This document shows positions 35,100 through 45,193 of a stretch of 64,000 nt of DNA, piece after piece. The notes beneath the pieces were generated by a model. That model was not told where the DNA came from, did not search any database, and saw only the letters and a program-made list of their open reading frames with translations. Origin of the DNA: CALINF01 sp039990395 (lineage in GTDB: Bacteria; Pseudomonadota; Gammaproteobacteria; Pseudomonadales; Halieaceae); NCBI GenBank assembly GCA_039990395.1, contig JBDXFZ010000146.1:1736001-1800000 (forward strand), in the 5' to 3' direction. Numbering within the stretch: position 1 is the first letter of the stretch; every line of letters begins with the position of its first letter. Made by a program: the position numbers and the translations under genes.

Positions 35100-38000
35100 A
35101 TGGAAAGACTCATTGGTTGGTGGGTAAACAACCCGGTTGCAGCAAACCTGCTGATGATCGGCATCGTACTGTCGGGCTTCCTTGGCTTTCAGTCCATGGA
35201 GCGCGAGGCCTTCCCTACGATTTCACCTGCTCAAGTGCAGATAGAAGTGGTATGGCCTGGAGCTGCGCCTCAGGAAGTTGAGGAGCAGGTCATTGTTCGT
35301 ATTGAGGAAGCGCTCAAGAACATCGATCGAGTGCTTCACATTTACTCCACCGCCACCGAAAACTTTGGCCGCATCGAAGTTACCACTTTCCCCAACGTCG
35401 ATATCAATGCCTTCCTCAACGATGTAAAGAGTGCGGTAGATTCCGTGACGTCACTGCCCAGAGACATCGAAAATCCAAGGATACAGCGCACCGAGTACCG
35501 GCAGGAGATGCTGCGAATTGCGGTACATGGTGACGTGAGTGAAAGAGAGCTGACGCGACTGGCTGAGGATCTGCGCGATGAAGTGGCTGCCCTGCCCTAT
35601 ATCTCCACGATAGAGCTATTTGGGTCACGCAGAGAAGAAGTCACTATTGAGCTATCGGAAGCAGCGCTGCGCCGCTATAAGCTCAGCTTTAGCGAAGTCG
35701 CAGCCGCGATTCGCTCAAACTCTATCAACCTATCCTCTGGCCAGGTTCGAACGGACACGGGCGACGTTCAACTACGAGCCCGCAATCTCGCTGATACCGA
35801 GCAGGACTTTGAACGCATAGTTGTCCGTCAAACGCCCGAGGGGGCAGTGATACGCGTAGGCGATGTTGCCACCGTGATAGACGGCTTCGAGGAAAACCGG
35901 ATTCTGGCCACAATGAATGGCCAGCCGGCCGTATTGATTCAGGTTCAAAGCACCGATGATATGCAGGTCGTTAAATCCAGCGATGCCGTAAAGGCCTGGC
36001 TAGAAGATGCCAAACTGCGAATGCCAGAAGGTATAGACCTCACGCTGTGGTTTGATACCGCCGACATTTACACCTCGCGTATGGACCTGATTAGTGAGTC
36101 CTCATTTTTAGGCCTGCTACTGGTGTTCTGCATTTTAATGCTATCGCTACGCCCCAAGGTGGCGCTCTGGGTAACCGCTGGCATCGGCGTGGCCTTCATG
36201 GGGTCTTTTGCCTTATTACCGGCAAACGATGTTTCGCTGAACGTTATCTCCACATTTGCATTCCTGCTGGTACTGGGCATCGTTGTGGACGATGCCATTG
36301 TGGTAGGCGAAAGTATTCACCAGCACGCGCACGAACTGGGGGGAGGTAGCGCAGCCGCGATCAAGGGAGCAATGTCCGTCAGTCGACCCGTAATTTTCGC
36401 GGTGCTAACAACCATTATTGCCTTCGCGCCTTGGTTATTTGTCACGGGCGATGCCGCGCAGATTACCAGGCAGCTGTCTATTGTGATTTCCTTCGCTCTG
36501 GTGGCTTCAGTGGTAGAGGCATTCTTTATCCTGCCCTCACACCTGCGCCATTTAGAGCATCGCGAGGAACTCAAGGGACTCGCATTGCGTCAGCAGCGCA
36601 TTGAACACAGCATCATCGACTTCGCGAACAATTGGTACAAACCTCTACTGAACTGGGCGCTTAAGCACAGGGCACTGACTGCCAGCTTGTTTGTCGCCAG
36701 CTTTATCGTGAGCCTCGGATTGTTCTCCAGTGGCTGGGTGAAGTTCTATTTCACCCCCCAGGTTGAGCGTGACGATATCTACATTCAAGTAGAGCTGCCA
36801 ACGGGTACACCCTATGCACGCGCTCTACAGGTGTTGGATCAGTTGCAGCGTGCGGAGGAACAGCTTATTGAACAATTTGATCAAGAAGCAGCCGAGTCCG
36901 GCGAGACCAGCGCTCAGCTAGTGCAAGGTTGGTACACTCGGGTAAGACGCGACAATGTGATCGCCATCGTCAAGTTATATCCTCCGGAAGAGCGTGACAT
37001 GTCGGCAAGAGAAGCTGCCGATCGTTTGCGAAAACTCGTGGGGGAAATCCCGGATGCGGACTCGATCGAGGTGAACTACTCACTGACCGACGGGGGATCA
37101 GATGCTACTTTTCTGCTTCGCCATCGTGACTTGGACATGCTGCAATCCGCGAGTAAAGAGCTACAGGCGCACTTGCGCAGCTTCAGTAGCACATTCTATG
37201 TTCGAGACAGCCAGCGCGGTGATCTCGACGAGCTGCTCATCAACATGAAACCCGGCGCAGAGAAGCTTGGCATAAGCTTGAGTGATGTATCCGCCCAAAT
37301 TCGTCAGGCGTACTTCGGTGAAGAAGTGCAGCGACTGCCACGTGCCAACGGCGACGTTAAGGTGATGGTGAAATACCCCATGGAGCTGCGCAGTAACCTG
37401 GCGAGTCTGGACAACTTCAGAGTGAGAACAGCTGATGGCCGCGAGGTCCCCCTTTTCTCAGTAGTAGACATAGAGATAGGCGCAGGTGTGCAAAGAATAC
37501 AGCGCAGGGATGGAGAACGCGTTGTGTATGTTCGCGCTGATATGGAGAAGGATTCCATCGGCGACATTACCAAAGATATCAACGACAATTTCCTGCCTCA
37601 ATTGGCAGAGCGCTACCCGGGCCTGAAGATACTCAAAGGTGGGCAGCAAGAAGATGAAGAGCAGTTTATGACAGAGATCATATCACTGTATGCCATCGCA
37701 CTATTTATGATGTATGCCTTGATTGCGGTTGCATTCCACTCCTACTGGCTACCACTGTTAATCATGACTGCTATTCCTTTTGGCTTTATGGGTGCAATCT
37801 TCGGCCATTTGATTTTCGACCTGCCGATGGCGCTATTTTCCTATTTTGGTATAGGGGCCGCTGCAGGCGTCGTGGTGAACGACAATCTGGTGCTGGTGGA
37901 TTATATCCGGCGCATGCGTGATCAGGGCTACGACATCATTGATGCGGTTCTGCGAGCCGCAACCAACCGCTTTCGCCCCATACTGCTAACCACCGTGACC

Positions 38001-38225
38001 ACGTTCGTTGGACTGATTCCCATCATGTCCGAACGCTCCACCAGCGCAGAGTTTTTGAAGCCTGCCGTGCTATCGCTTGCCTTTGGTGTGCTGTTCGCGC
38101 TGTTTGTGAGCCTGCTAATGGTGCCAGCGTTGTATGTGATCGGGGATGATTGTGCCAAAGCGTTGACACGCCTCAAGGCGCGCCTTTTCCCAAAAAGCAA
38201 TGCGTCAAAACACGCTGCGCCTTAA
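35100..38225 (+). CDS. RND efflux pump inner membrane transporter (AcrB family)
   Basis: A 1041-residue proton-driven RND transporter. The start MERLIGWWVNNPVAANLLMIGIVLSG is the first transmembrane helix, and two large periplasmic loops and 12 helices are expected. TM4 carries the proton-relay pair in VLGIVVDDAIVVGE. The TM10-12 region includes FGIGAAAGVVVNDNLVLVDY, where the usual acidic pair of some families is replaced. It lacks the extra features of metal (CusA) pumps, so it belongs to the multidrug/lipophilic group. Substrate unknown. Confidence 0.94.
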   Translation: MERLIGWWVNNPVAANLLMIGIVLSGFLGFQSMEREAFPTISPAQVQIEVVWPGAAPQEVEEQVIVRIEEALKNIDRVLHIYSTATENFGRIEVTTFPNVDINAFLNDVKSAVDSVTSLPRDIENPRIQRTEYRQEMLRIAVHGDVSERELTRLAEDLRDEVAALPYISTIELFGSRREEVTIELSEAALRRYKLSFSEVAAAIRSNSINLSSGQVRTDTGDVQLRARNLADTEQDFERIVVRQTPEGAVIRVGDVATVIDGFEENRILATMNGQPAVLIQVQSTDDMQVVKSSDAVKAWLEDAKLRMPEGIDLTLWFDTADIYTSRMDLISESSFLGLLLVFCILMLSLRPKVALWVTAGIGVAFMGSFALLPANDVSLNVISTFAFLLVLGIVVDDAIVVGESIHQHAHELGGGSAAAIKGAMSVSRPVIFAVLTTIIAFAPWLFVTGDAAQITRQLSIVISFALVASVVEAFFILPSHLRHLEHREELKGLALRQQRIEHSIIDFANNWYKPLLNWALKHRALTASLFVASFIVSLGLFSSGWVKFYFTPQVERDDIYIQVELPTGTPYARALQVLDQLQRAEEQLIEQFDQEAAESGETSAQLVQGWYTRVRRDNVIAIVKLYPPEERDMSAREAADRLRKLVGEIPDADSIEVNYSLTDGGSDATFLLRHRDLDMLQSASKELQAHLRSFSSTFYVRDSQRGDLDELLINMKPGAEKLGISLSDVSAQIRQAYFGEEVQRLPRANGDVKVMVKYPMELRSNLASLDNFRVRTADGREVPLFSVVDIEIGAGVQRIQRRDGERVVYVRADMEKDSIGDITKDINDNFLPQLAERYPGLKILKGGQQEDEEQFMTEIISLYAIALFMMYALIAVAFHSYWLPLLIMTAIPFGFMGAIFGHLIFDLPMALFSYFGIGAAAGVVVNDNLVLVDYIRRMRDQGYDIIDAVLRAATNRFRPILLTTVTTFVGLIPIMSERSTSAEFLKPAVLSLAFGVLFALFVSLLMVPALYVIGDDCAKALTRLKARLFPKSNASKHAAP

Positions 38226-38233
38226 CCTGTCAT

Positions 38234-38258
38234 GGCTCCCCGGATTGCCCGGAGAGCC
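38234..38258. terminator. possible bidirectional terminator between convergent pump and sulfatase genes
   Basis: A 10-bp stem with one mismatch (38234-38243 with 38249-38258) and a 5-base loop lies in the 61-base convergent gap. No clear T tract on either side, so moderate confidence only. Confidence 0.4.
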
Positions 38259-38286
38259 GGCCTTCAAGATCTACTTCTTAAGCTAG

Positions 38287-39822
38287 CTAATCTGAGCGCG
38301 TTCCAAGATAACGTTCGGTTAGCTTGTCGATAGACCAGGAATCAGTTTTCTGGCTGGGCGGATACTGCTCGAAGGTCATCAGAAACTGCGACGTAACACT
38401 GAGACCCAGATATCCCTGCGCGGCCTTGTCGATCATCCAATCCCAGTAAGTGTTGGAGTTAAGATCAGCCCGCTCAAACGGGTCACGACGCAGATTGAAT
38501 ATCTTGAACATACGCAATGTGACGAAAGGCTCTGCCCATAGCGCCATCGTTCTGGCACGGTTTTCCGCATAGACAATTTTCCAGTCACCAACGCGAACAC
38601 CTACGGGTAGGCCTTCGTCATTCAGATAATGGAACTCTCGTCGTGGCCCCTGCTCCACCTCACCCATGAGATACGGCAGAAAATTGTATCCATCCAAGTG
38701 CAGCTTCGCATTCTTGGAACCAATGCGAGTTCCCTTGAGCATACGTTGCTTCAGGTCAGTATCGCCAGCCGCGGCAGCCAACGTTGGCATCCAGTCCAGG
38801 TGCGACATGATTTGCGTTGATACCTGCCCTGGCTTGATTTTACCAGGCCAGCGCATCACAGCCGGCACTCGATAAGCTCCCTCCCAGTTGGAATTCTTCT
38901 CACTGCGAAACGGTGTGATTCCGGCATCAGGCCAGGTGTTGTAGTGAACACCATTATCTGTGGAGTAAAACACAATCGTATTATCGGCAATCTTCAGCTC
39001 ATCCAGTTGATCGAGTAACTGCCCTACCAGTTCGTCGTGCGCAACCATCACATCGTTGTATGGCCCCTGACCAGACTTACCTAAATGCTTCTTTGCAGGG
39101 TGGGTGCGAAAGTGCATACCGGTGGTGTTAACCCAGGCAAAAAACGGCTTGTCTGCTTGCACTTGTCGATCGATAAAACTACGGGCCGCCGCGATAAACT
39201 CCTCGTCTGCTGTTTCCATGCGCTTACGGGTCAGAGGACCTGTATCCTCAATGCGCCCGTCAGCATAGGAGCGGATCACGCCACGTGGACCGAACCTTTC
39301 GCGAAAGCGCGGATCCTTGGGGTAATCTATATCCTCGGGCTCTTCCTCCGCGTTCAAATGGTACAGATTGCCCAGAAATTCATCGAAGCCGTGATTGGTG
39401 GGCAAGAACTTATCCTTGTCGCCAAAGTGGTTCTTGCCAAACTGGCCAGTAGCGTAACCTTTGGCTTTAAGCACTTCGGCGATTGTGACATCCCGATCCT
39501 GTATCCCCATATCTGATCCGGGCAGACCTACCTTGGTGAGGCCGGTGCGCAGGCCAGACTGACCGGTGATAAAACTTGAACGTCCGGCCGTGCAACTCTG
39601 ATCGCCATAGTAGTCCAAAAAACGAACACCCTCGCTTGCGATACGATCAATATTGGGCGTGCGATATCCCATAACACCGTCGCCATAGGCACTGATGTTG
39701 GTAATACCGATATCGTCACCCCAAATCACCAGGATATTGGGTTTATCTGCCGCCTGAGCCGGTGCTATGACCGCGATTAGAGCCCACAGGAGAAAGGAGT
39801 TGCGTAGTCCACGATGCGCCAT
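38287..39822 (-). CDS. exported type I sulfatase (arylsulfatase family)
   Basis: A 511-residue sulfatase with a signal peptide (hydrophobic residues 9-22, cleavage near AQAA). The metal-binding Asp pair D36-D37 is in VIWGDDIG. The formylglycine motif is C77-T-A-G-R81 (CxAxR), where Cys77 must be oxidised to formylglycine. VFYSTDNGVHY and FHYLNDEG follow. It removes sulfate esters from an organic sulfate, typically polysaccharide-derived or aryl sulfate in marine bacteria. No maturase gene is adjacent. Start supported by AAGGTGA upstream. Confidence 0.93.
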   Translation of the reverse strand: MAHRGLRNSFLLWALIAVIAPAQAADKPNILVIWGDDIGITNISAYGDGVMGYRTPNIDRIASEGVRFLDYYGDQSCTAGRSSFITGQSGLRTGLTKVGLPGSDMGIQDRDVTIAEVLKAKGYATGQFGKNHFGDKDKFLPTNHGFDEFLGNLYHLNAEEEPEDIDYPKDPRFRERFGPRGVIRSYADGRIEDTGPLTRKRMETADEEFIAAARSFIDRQVQADKPFFAWVNTTGMHFRTHPAKKHLGKSGQGPYNDVMVAHDELVGQLLDQLDELKIADNTIVFYSTDNGVHYNTWPDAGITPFRSEKNSNWEGAYRVPAVMRWPGKIKPGQVSTQIMSHLDWMPTLAAAAGDTDLKQRMLKGTRIGSKNAKLHLDGYNFLPYLMGEVEQGPRREFHYLNDEGLPVGVRVGDWKIVYAENRARTMALWAEPFVTLRMFKIFNLRRDPFERADLNSNTYWDWMIDKAAQGYLGLSVTSQFLMTFEQYPPSQKTDSWSIDKLTERYLGTRSD

Positions 39823-40085
39823 GACATCACCTTATCGTTATTGTTGGAGGCCGAGAGTATCCATTAGGCTCCAGAGGAATTCAAATTCACGAAAACCGCC
39901 ATTTTCTGAGCTTGCAAAGTTCATCCTGTTGTATATGATTGCGCCGCCTCTGGTACGAGGTTTGCATAACTCTGCGTAAAGATGGTTGCCGACTGGATTA
40001 GATAGCCAAATCGCGCAAAGTTGTACCGGAATGCACCGTAATGAATGTCAGATGCACCATATAAAGGCAATTGCTGGAGTTAATC

Positions 40086-40421
40086 ATGCCCAACCGTATC
40101 GCGAAAAACACAGCTGGCAGCCAAGCCAACCCCAATCGTAATACGACATATCAGCAGCGCAGCAGTGTACTGCCCGACAACACCATGAGTAATATTGTGA
40201 TGGCCGAGATGCTTCTACTGCAGGCCGTAGTGGAAAGCGCGGCAGTGATTGGCGAGGGGTTAGACGAGCTGGGGGCACACCTGACCAGCAAAAGACCTGT
40301 GCAGCGATCTGTATCTGGCGTTCTTATACGCACTGCTAACGCAGCATTGGAACCCTACGCTACACGGCTGAATTTTCTCCAGGAACTACAAGATATTCAG
40401 GAAACGCAGGAATTGCGCTAA
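40086..40421 (+). CDS. unrecognised small protein
   Basis: A 111-residue protein I do not recognise. The ATG at 40086 has CTGGAG upstream, preferred over an ATG five codons earlier. Residues 1-37 are polar and rich in Asn, Gln, Arg and Ser, probably disordered. About residues 38-60 (SNIVMAEMLLLQAVVESAAVIGEGL) form an amphipathic or coiled helix. The C-terminus is Glu/Gln-rich (LQELQDIQETQEL). No signal peptide or transmembrane segment. Probably real because of its ribosome-binding site and position in an otherwise empty gap. Confidence 0.55.
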   Translation: MPNRIAKNTAGSQANPNRNTTYQQRSSVLPDNTMSNIVMAEMLLLQAVVESAAVIGEGLDELGAHLTSKRPVQRSVSGVLIRTANAALEPYATRLNFLQELQDIQETQELR

Positions 40422-40481
40422 GCAAGACAGGCAGCACCTGACTTCACTATACTGAGGTACATCGACTTTTTGAGGTGCGCC

Positions 40482-40886
40482 ATGGCGATCGGTTCCTGGG
40501 ATCCCGACAATGAAGCCGCGGCAGCGGCACTGACATTGGACCAAGCGACACTTGCCAACCTGGTGGAACTAGCAGAGCACTTGCCTCTGGACGCTCTTGG
40601 AGATCACCTACCCGCACAGGACAGCGAGCGCTTGGCTGGCGTAATGCAAGTGGAAGCTGCAAGCTGGAAGGCTGCGGCAACTCGACTGTCAGACTCCCAA
40701 CTGCTCAGCCTCATCCGCTTTCTTTGTGTTGCCGAAAATCTACCAGGATGGGAGGCAGGCGAGCACTCCCCCGTTATCCCATTGGCCCGCGAACTTCGAG
40801 CGCGCGGCCAGCGACTGGATAAAGACCTGCTCCGCTGGATTCGCTCCGTCAGTGACAACCGCTTCTTACCTTACGGCCCCTTATAG
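40482..40886 (+). CDS. unrecognised small protein
   Basis: A 134-residue acidic, all-helical-looking protein. The ATG at 40482 follows TGAGGTGCGCC, a good ribosome-binding site. Leu/Ala-rich repeats such as LDQATLANLVELAEHLPLDALGD and LSDSQLLSLIRFLCVAENLPGWE suggest a compact helical bundle; the C-terminus is LRWIRSVSDNRFLPYGPL. I cannot assign a family. It converges with the DUF1244 gene 27 bases away. Confidence 0.6.
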   Translation: MAIGSWDPDNEAAAAALTLDQATLANLVELAEHLPLDALGDHLPAQDSERLAGVMQVEAASWKAAATRLSDSQLLSLIRFLCVAENLPGWEAGEHSPVIPLARELRARGQRLDKDLLRWIRSVSDNRFLPYGPL

Positions 40887-40913
40887 CGTTAGGAAAACTG
40901 CTTTCAGTAATGA

Positions 40914-41195
40914 CTAGTCTTTTTTACTGAATGCGGCGAGCTGCTCAGCGGTCGCTTCTTTTTGATACTGATCTTTCCACTCACTGTAGGGCATACCATA
41001 CACACGCTCTCTCACTGTATCGTAGTCAACATTATCACCGGCCTCCTCAGCGGCGGTCACATACCACTTCGATAGGCAATTTCTGCAAAAACCGGCAAGA
41101 TTCATCAACTCGATATTCTGCACGTCTTTACGCTCGTCTAGGTGCGCCAGCAGACGCCGAAACACCGCTGCCTCTATCTTGTCTTTGTCACTCAT
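40914..41195 (-). CDS. DUF1244 family protein
   Basis: A 93-residue conserved protein. The block VFRRLLAHLDERKDVQNIELMNLAGFCRNCLSKWY is the DUF1244 signature, with a CRNC cysteine pair at residues 37-40 that could bind metal or be redox-active. Function unknown. It overlaps the upstream Nudix gene by 8 bases and is probably cotranscribed with it and dnaE. Confidence 0.9.
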   Translation of the reverse strand: MSDKDKIEAAVFRRLLAHLDERKDVQNIELMNLAGFCRNCLSKWYVTAAEEAGDNVDYDTVRERVYGMPYSEWKDQYQKEATAEQLAAFSKKD

Positions 41196-41682
41196 TGCTC
41201 TCTGTACTCCTTTGCGTGGCCAGCTGCAGCAGTAGCTGGCTCAGTGCCTCGCCCTGCCCTTCAAACCGCCAAGTGTGTTGGTCAAACTCATCCACAGGCA
41301 GCCAAAACGCCTGCTTTACCTCACTAATATGAACAGGGTCAATCGCCCCCGATCCTGCGTGGATGTTACACAGGTACAAGTTAAACCCAGTGTCGAAGGT
41401 GTGCAGCAATCTCCCCGGCATAAGATCAAGCCCCGTTTCCTCAAGGGTTTCACGATGCGCTGTGCACTGAGCCGATTCGCCTTCCCGAGCACTACCACCC
41501 GGCGGGCCAATAACGCCCATGCGAGACTGAACAACCAGGGCTCTACCATGAACTAGCCCAAGGCAACCGGCGCTGGGTGCATAATCCGCAGGGCCTACAT
41601 GCGGGCACTCTGGCGCATGCTCGGCGCAACCTGTCACTAAGGCAAGCAATAGAGAATGAAGCAGGATTAAAGCAAGTCGCAT
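41188..41682 (-). CDS. Nudix hydrolase with a lipoprotein signal
   Basis: A 164-residue protein. The N-terminus MRLALILLHSLLLALVTGC is a lipoprotein signal (lipobox VTGC, Cys19). The mature part holds a full Nudix box: GSAREGE, then seven residues, then RETLEETGL. Nudix enzymes hydrolyse nucleoside diphosphates linked to another moiety, and nearly all are cytoplasmic, so a lipid-anchored periplasmic or outer-membrane form is unusual. It starts 16 bases after dnaE on the same strand, in the place where accA lies in many relatives. Confidence 0.85.
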   Translation of the reverse strand: MRLALILLHSLLLALVTGCAEHAPECPHVGPADYAPSAGCLGLVHGRALVVQSRMGVIGPPGGSAREGESAQCTAHRETLEETGLDLMPGRLLHTFDTGFNLYLCNIHAGSGAIDPVHISEVKQAFWLPVDEFDQHTWRFEGQGEALSQLLLQLATQRSTESNE

Positions 41683-41698
41683 TGGGTAGTCTTTTCCC

Positions 41699-44600
41699 TC
41701 AGGAATACTGTAAAGAGACCCGCTCGTTGCCCACGCAGTCGCGCAAAGACTGGATCAATTCGTCACTGGGAACCACCTGCCAGCGCTCGCCTAGCTTCAC
41801 CCTCGCCAGATTGTGTTGCTGGCGGTACACAAGTGATACGGGGCAAGTTCCACCAGCGGCACTGCTGAGCATGGATTCGAGCTGATCGGAAAATTTTTCA
41901 CACAGCATATCTTCACTAATATCGATACATAACTCTCTGGCATAATTCTCGCGAGCTTCCAGCAGACTACGCACTTCCTTGGCACGCATCACCAGGCCGC
42001 CCGAAAAGTCATCTTGGGCTAACCGCCCCTCCACAATGACTATGCTGTCTTTCACTAATAGCTCGCGATGCGCATTGTAGGCTTCAGAATAAACCGTGAC
42101 CTCGATACGCGCGCTACGATCATCGAGTTGCAGAATAGCCATGGTGCCGCGCTGTGTTTTCATTGTACGGGCAGACATGATCAATCCTGCCAACACCTGA
42201 TTGCCTTGCTTATCTGCACGCAAATCGGCAATTCGCACGGGCGCGAATTTGCGCACCTCGGCCTCATACTCGTCGATCGGGTGACCGGTTACATACAGGC
42301 CAAGCGTATCCTTCTCGCCACCCAAGCGCTCTTTGTCAGACCAAGCGCGCACGTGACGAAATCCCGCGTAGACATCACAGGAGTCTGTAGAGGACGACGG
42401 CACCACCTCACCAAACAGATCCTCAATACCGCTGTCGCGATTACTGGCATTTTGCTCTGCCGCCTTAAGCGCATCCTCCAAGGAGGCCATTAATACCCAC
42501 CGATCTTCTTGCAGTGAGTCAAACGCACCGGATCGAATCAAGGCGTCAATCGCCTTACGATTCACCCGCTTTGGATCGGTGCGCGCACAAAAATCAAAAA
42601 GATCACTGAACGATCCGTCGGCCTCTCGGGTTTTGAGAATATTTTCAATTGGCCCTTCACCGAGCCCTTTGATAGCGCCAAGTCCGTAGATCACTTCCTG
42701 CGTCGCGTTGACTGTGAACATATGTTGACCTTCGTTCACGTCCGGCAGCTTCAATGTGAGACCCATGCGCCGGCACTCCTCCACCAGCGTCACAATCTTG
42801 TCGGTATTATCCAGTTCAGAACTCATCACAGCAGCCATAAACGGCGCGGGGTAATGCTGTTTTAGCCAAGCAGTCTGATATGACACCAATGCATAAGCCG
42901 CGGAGTGCGACTTGTTGAAACCGTAGCCTGCGAACTTCTCTACCAGATCAAAGATCTTTATTGCCAGCGTGCCATCGACACCTTTTGATCTCGCACCATC
43001 CTCAAAGATTGTGCGCTGCTTGGCCATCTCCTCGGGCTTTTTCTTTCCCATAGCGCGACGCAGCATATCGGCGCCGCCGAGTGTATAGCCGGCCAGCTCC
43101 TGTGCTATTTGCATCACCTGTTCCTGATAGAGAATGATGCCGTAAGTTGGCTCCAGAATAGGTTTGAGCCATTCATGTTGATAGCTGATGTCTGGGTATG
43201 AGATTTCCTCACGACCATGTTTGCGATTGATGAAGTTCTCCACCATGCCCGACTGCAGCGGGCCTGGCCGAAACAAAGCAACCAAGGCGATAATATCTTC
43301 GAAGCGGTCCGGTCTTAGGCGAGAGATCAGTTCTTTCATGCCACGGGATTCCAACTGAAATACCGCGGTGGTTTCAGCCGACTTGAGCAGATCAAATGTC
43401 GGCTCATCAACCAACGGAATCTGCATGATATCCAGAGGGAGTTCGCCCTGCTGCGCGCGCATCACGTTGATCATTTTTACCGCCCAGTCGATAATCGTCA
43501 GCGTGCGCAGACCCAGGAAGTCAAACTTGACCAGCCCCGCATCCTCGACATCACCTTTATCATACTGGGTGACCAGACCACCGCCGGACTCATCGCAGAA
43601 CAGGGGTGAAAAGTCTGTCAGCCTCGAAGGCGCAATGACCACCCCACCCGCGTGCTTGCCAACGTTGCGGGTAATACCTTCCAACTGGATAGCCATGTCC
43701 CAAATTTCCTGGGCCTGACCGTCATCCTGAAGAAAGTCACGCAGGGGCTCCTCCTGTTCCAGCGCTTTGGATAGAGTCATACCTACTTCAAACGGAATCA
43801 TTTTCGACAGCTTGTCTGCCAGCCCGTAAGGCTTATCCTGGACTCTGGCGACATCGCGTACGACCGCCTTCGCCGCCAAGGTGCCGAACGTGATTATCTG
43901 CGACACCGCTTCGCGCCCGTAAGTCTCGGCAACATAGTCAATCACCAGATCGCGCTTCTCCATACAGAAGTCCACGTCAAAATCCGGCATTGAAACCCGC
44001 TCGGGATTCAGAAAGCGCTCGAATAAAAGATCGTATTGAAGCGGGTCAAGGTCGGTAATTTCCAGCGCATAGGCAACCAGTGAGCCTGCACCGGATCCAC
44101 GACCCGGGCCGACGGGAATGTCGTGCTGTTTTGCCCAGCGAATGAAGTCCATCACGATCAGGAAGTAACCGGGGAACCCCATCTGAATAATGGTGTTTAG
44201 CTCGAACTCAAGTCGCTCTGTATACGCTGTGCGCCCCGCTACCGAGTCATCGCGGCCATCTGACAGAATCACTTCAAGTCGTTTTTCCAGACCCTCAAAC
44301 GACAGCTGACGAAAATATTCATCCATTGTCATGCCCGCAGGCACCGGATAGTCGGGCAGGTAGGGCTTACCCAGCTCGAGTACTACATTGCAGCGCTGGG
44401 CAATTTCTATCGTGTTAGCCAATGCCTCAGGTAGGTCACGAAACAGCTCCGCCATCTCCTGCGGAGACCGCAGATACTGTTGCTCTGTGTAGGCGCGATT
44501 GCGACGAGGATCGTCCAGCGTGCGCGACTCGCGTATACACACGCGCGCCTCATGCGCTTCGAACTCGCTGGCATCCTTGAAGCGAACATCGTTGGTTGCT

Positions 44601-45184
44601 ACAACCGGGCACTGTAATTGATCGGCCAGCTCTACGGCCGCGTGCAAATGGGACTCATCGCCCTCGCGCCCCACTCGATGGACCTCCAGATAGAATCTAC
44701 CGGGATACAGCCCCATCCAGTAGGCAGCGCGCTCACGGGCAAGCTCGGGCTTCTCGGACACCAGAGCCTGACCTACATCACCGGCAGCTCCTGCCGACAA
44801 TGCAATCACCCCCTCACTGTGCTGCTCCAGCCACTCACGCTCAACGTAGGGGACACCGAGTTGTTGACCCTCTGTATAGGCCTGAGAAATCAGTTCAGTA
44901 AGGTTGCGGTAGCCAGCCTGATTCATCGCAAGCAAGCACAAAGGGTAGGCGCGATCGGGGTCGTCAGCCTGCTTAACATTCAGGTCTACCCCAAAGATGG
45001 GCTTTACACCGGCGGCAAACGCGGCCTTGTGCATCTTCACCAGACCGTAGAAGTTACAGACATCCGTCATGGCCACGGCGGGCATACCAAGATCCGCTAC
45101 GCGCTCCACCAGTGGCTTAATCCTAAGCAGACCATCGACGATGGAATACTCTGTGTGGAGACGCAGGTGAACAAAATCTGACAT
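41699..45184 (-). CDS. dnaE: DNA polymerase III alpha subunit
   Basis: Replicative polymerase of 1161 residues. It has an N-terminal PHP domain (LRLHTEYSIVDG), the Pol III catalytic aspartates D401 and D403 in PDFDVDF (the same numbers as E. coli), the GFNKSHSAAYALVSYQTAWLK fingers block, a helix-hairpin-helix and an OB-fold (about 960-1060). The C-terminus ends RVSLQYS. Lies 9 bases after rnhB. Confidence 0.98.
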   Translation of the reverse strand: MSDFVHLRLHTEYSIVDGLLRIKPLVERVADLGMPAVAMTDVCNFYGLVKMHKAAFAAGVKPIFGVDLNVKQADDPDRAYPLCLLAMNQAGYRNLTELISQAYTEGQQLGVPYVEREWLEQHSEGVIALSAGAAGDVGQALVSEKPELARERAAYWMGLYPGRFYLEVHRVGREGDESHLHAAVELADQLQCPVVATNDVRFKDASEFEAHEARVCIRESRTLDDPRRNRAYTEQQYLRSPQEMAELFRDLPEALANTIEIAQRCNVVLELGKPYLPDYPVPAGMTMDEYFRQLSFEGLEKRLEVILSDGRDDSVAGRTAYTERLEFELNTIIQMGFPGYFLIVMDFIRWAKQHDIPVGPGRGSGAGSLVAYALEITDLDPLQYDLLFERFLNPERVSMPDFDVDFCMEKRDLVIDYVAETYGREAVSQIITFGTLAAKAVVRDVARVQDKPYGLADKLSKMIPFEVGMTLSKALEQEEPLRDFLQDDGQAQEIWDMAIQLEGITRNVGKHAGGVVIAPSRLTDFSPLFCDESGGGLVTQYDKGDVEDAGLVKFDFLGLRTLTIIDWAVKMINVMRAQQGELPLDIMQIPLVDEPTFDLLKSAETTAVFQLESRGMKELISRLRPDRFEDIIALVALFRPGPLQSGMVENFINRKHGREEISYPDISYQHEWLKPILEPTYGIILYQEQVMQIAQELAGYTLGGADMLRRAMGKKKPEEMAKQRTIFEDGARSKGVDGTLAIKIFDLVEKFAGYGFNKSHSAAYALVSYQTAWLKQHYPAPFMAAVMSSELDNTDKIVTLVEECRRMGLTLKLPDVNEGQHMFTVNATQEVIYGLGAIKGLGEGPIENILKTREADGSFSDLFDFCARTDPKRVNRKAIDALIRSGAFDSLQEDRWVLMASLEDALKAAEQNASNRDSGIEDLFGEVVPSSSTDSCDVYAGFRHVRAWSDKERLGGEKDTLGLYVTGHPIDEYEAEVRKFAPVRIADLRADKQGNQVLAGLIMSARTMKTQRGTMAILQLDDRSARIEVTVYSEAYNAHRELLVKDSIVIVEGRLAQDDFSGGLVMRAKEVRSLLEARENYARELCIDISEDMLCEKFSDQLESMLSSAAGGTCPVSLVYRQQHNLARVKLGERWQVVPSDELIQSLRDCVGNERVSLQYS

Positions 45185-45193
45185 GTCAGAATT

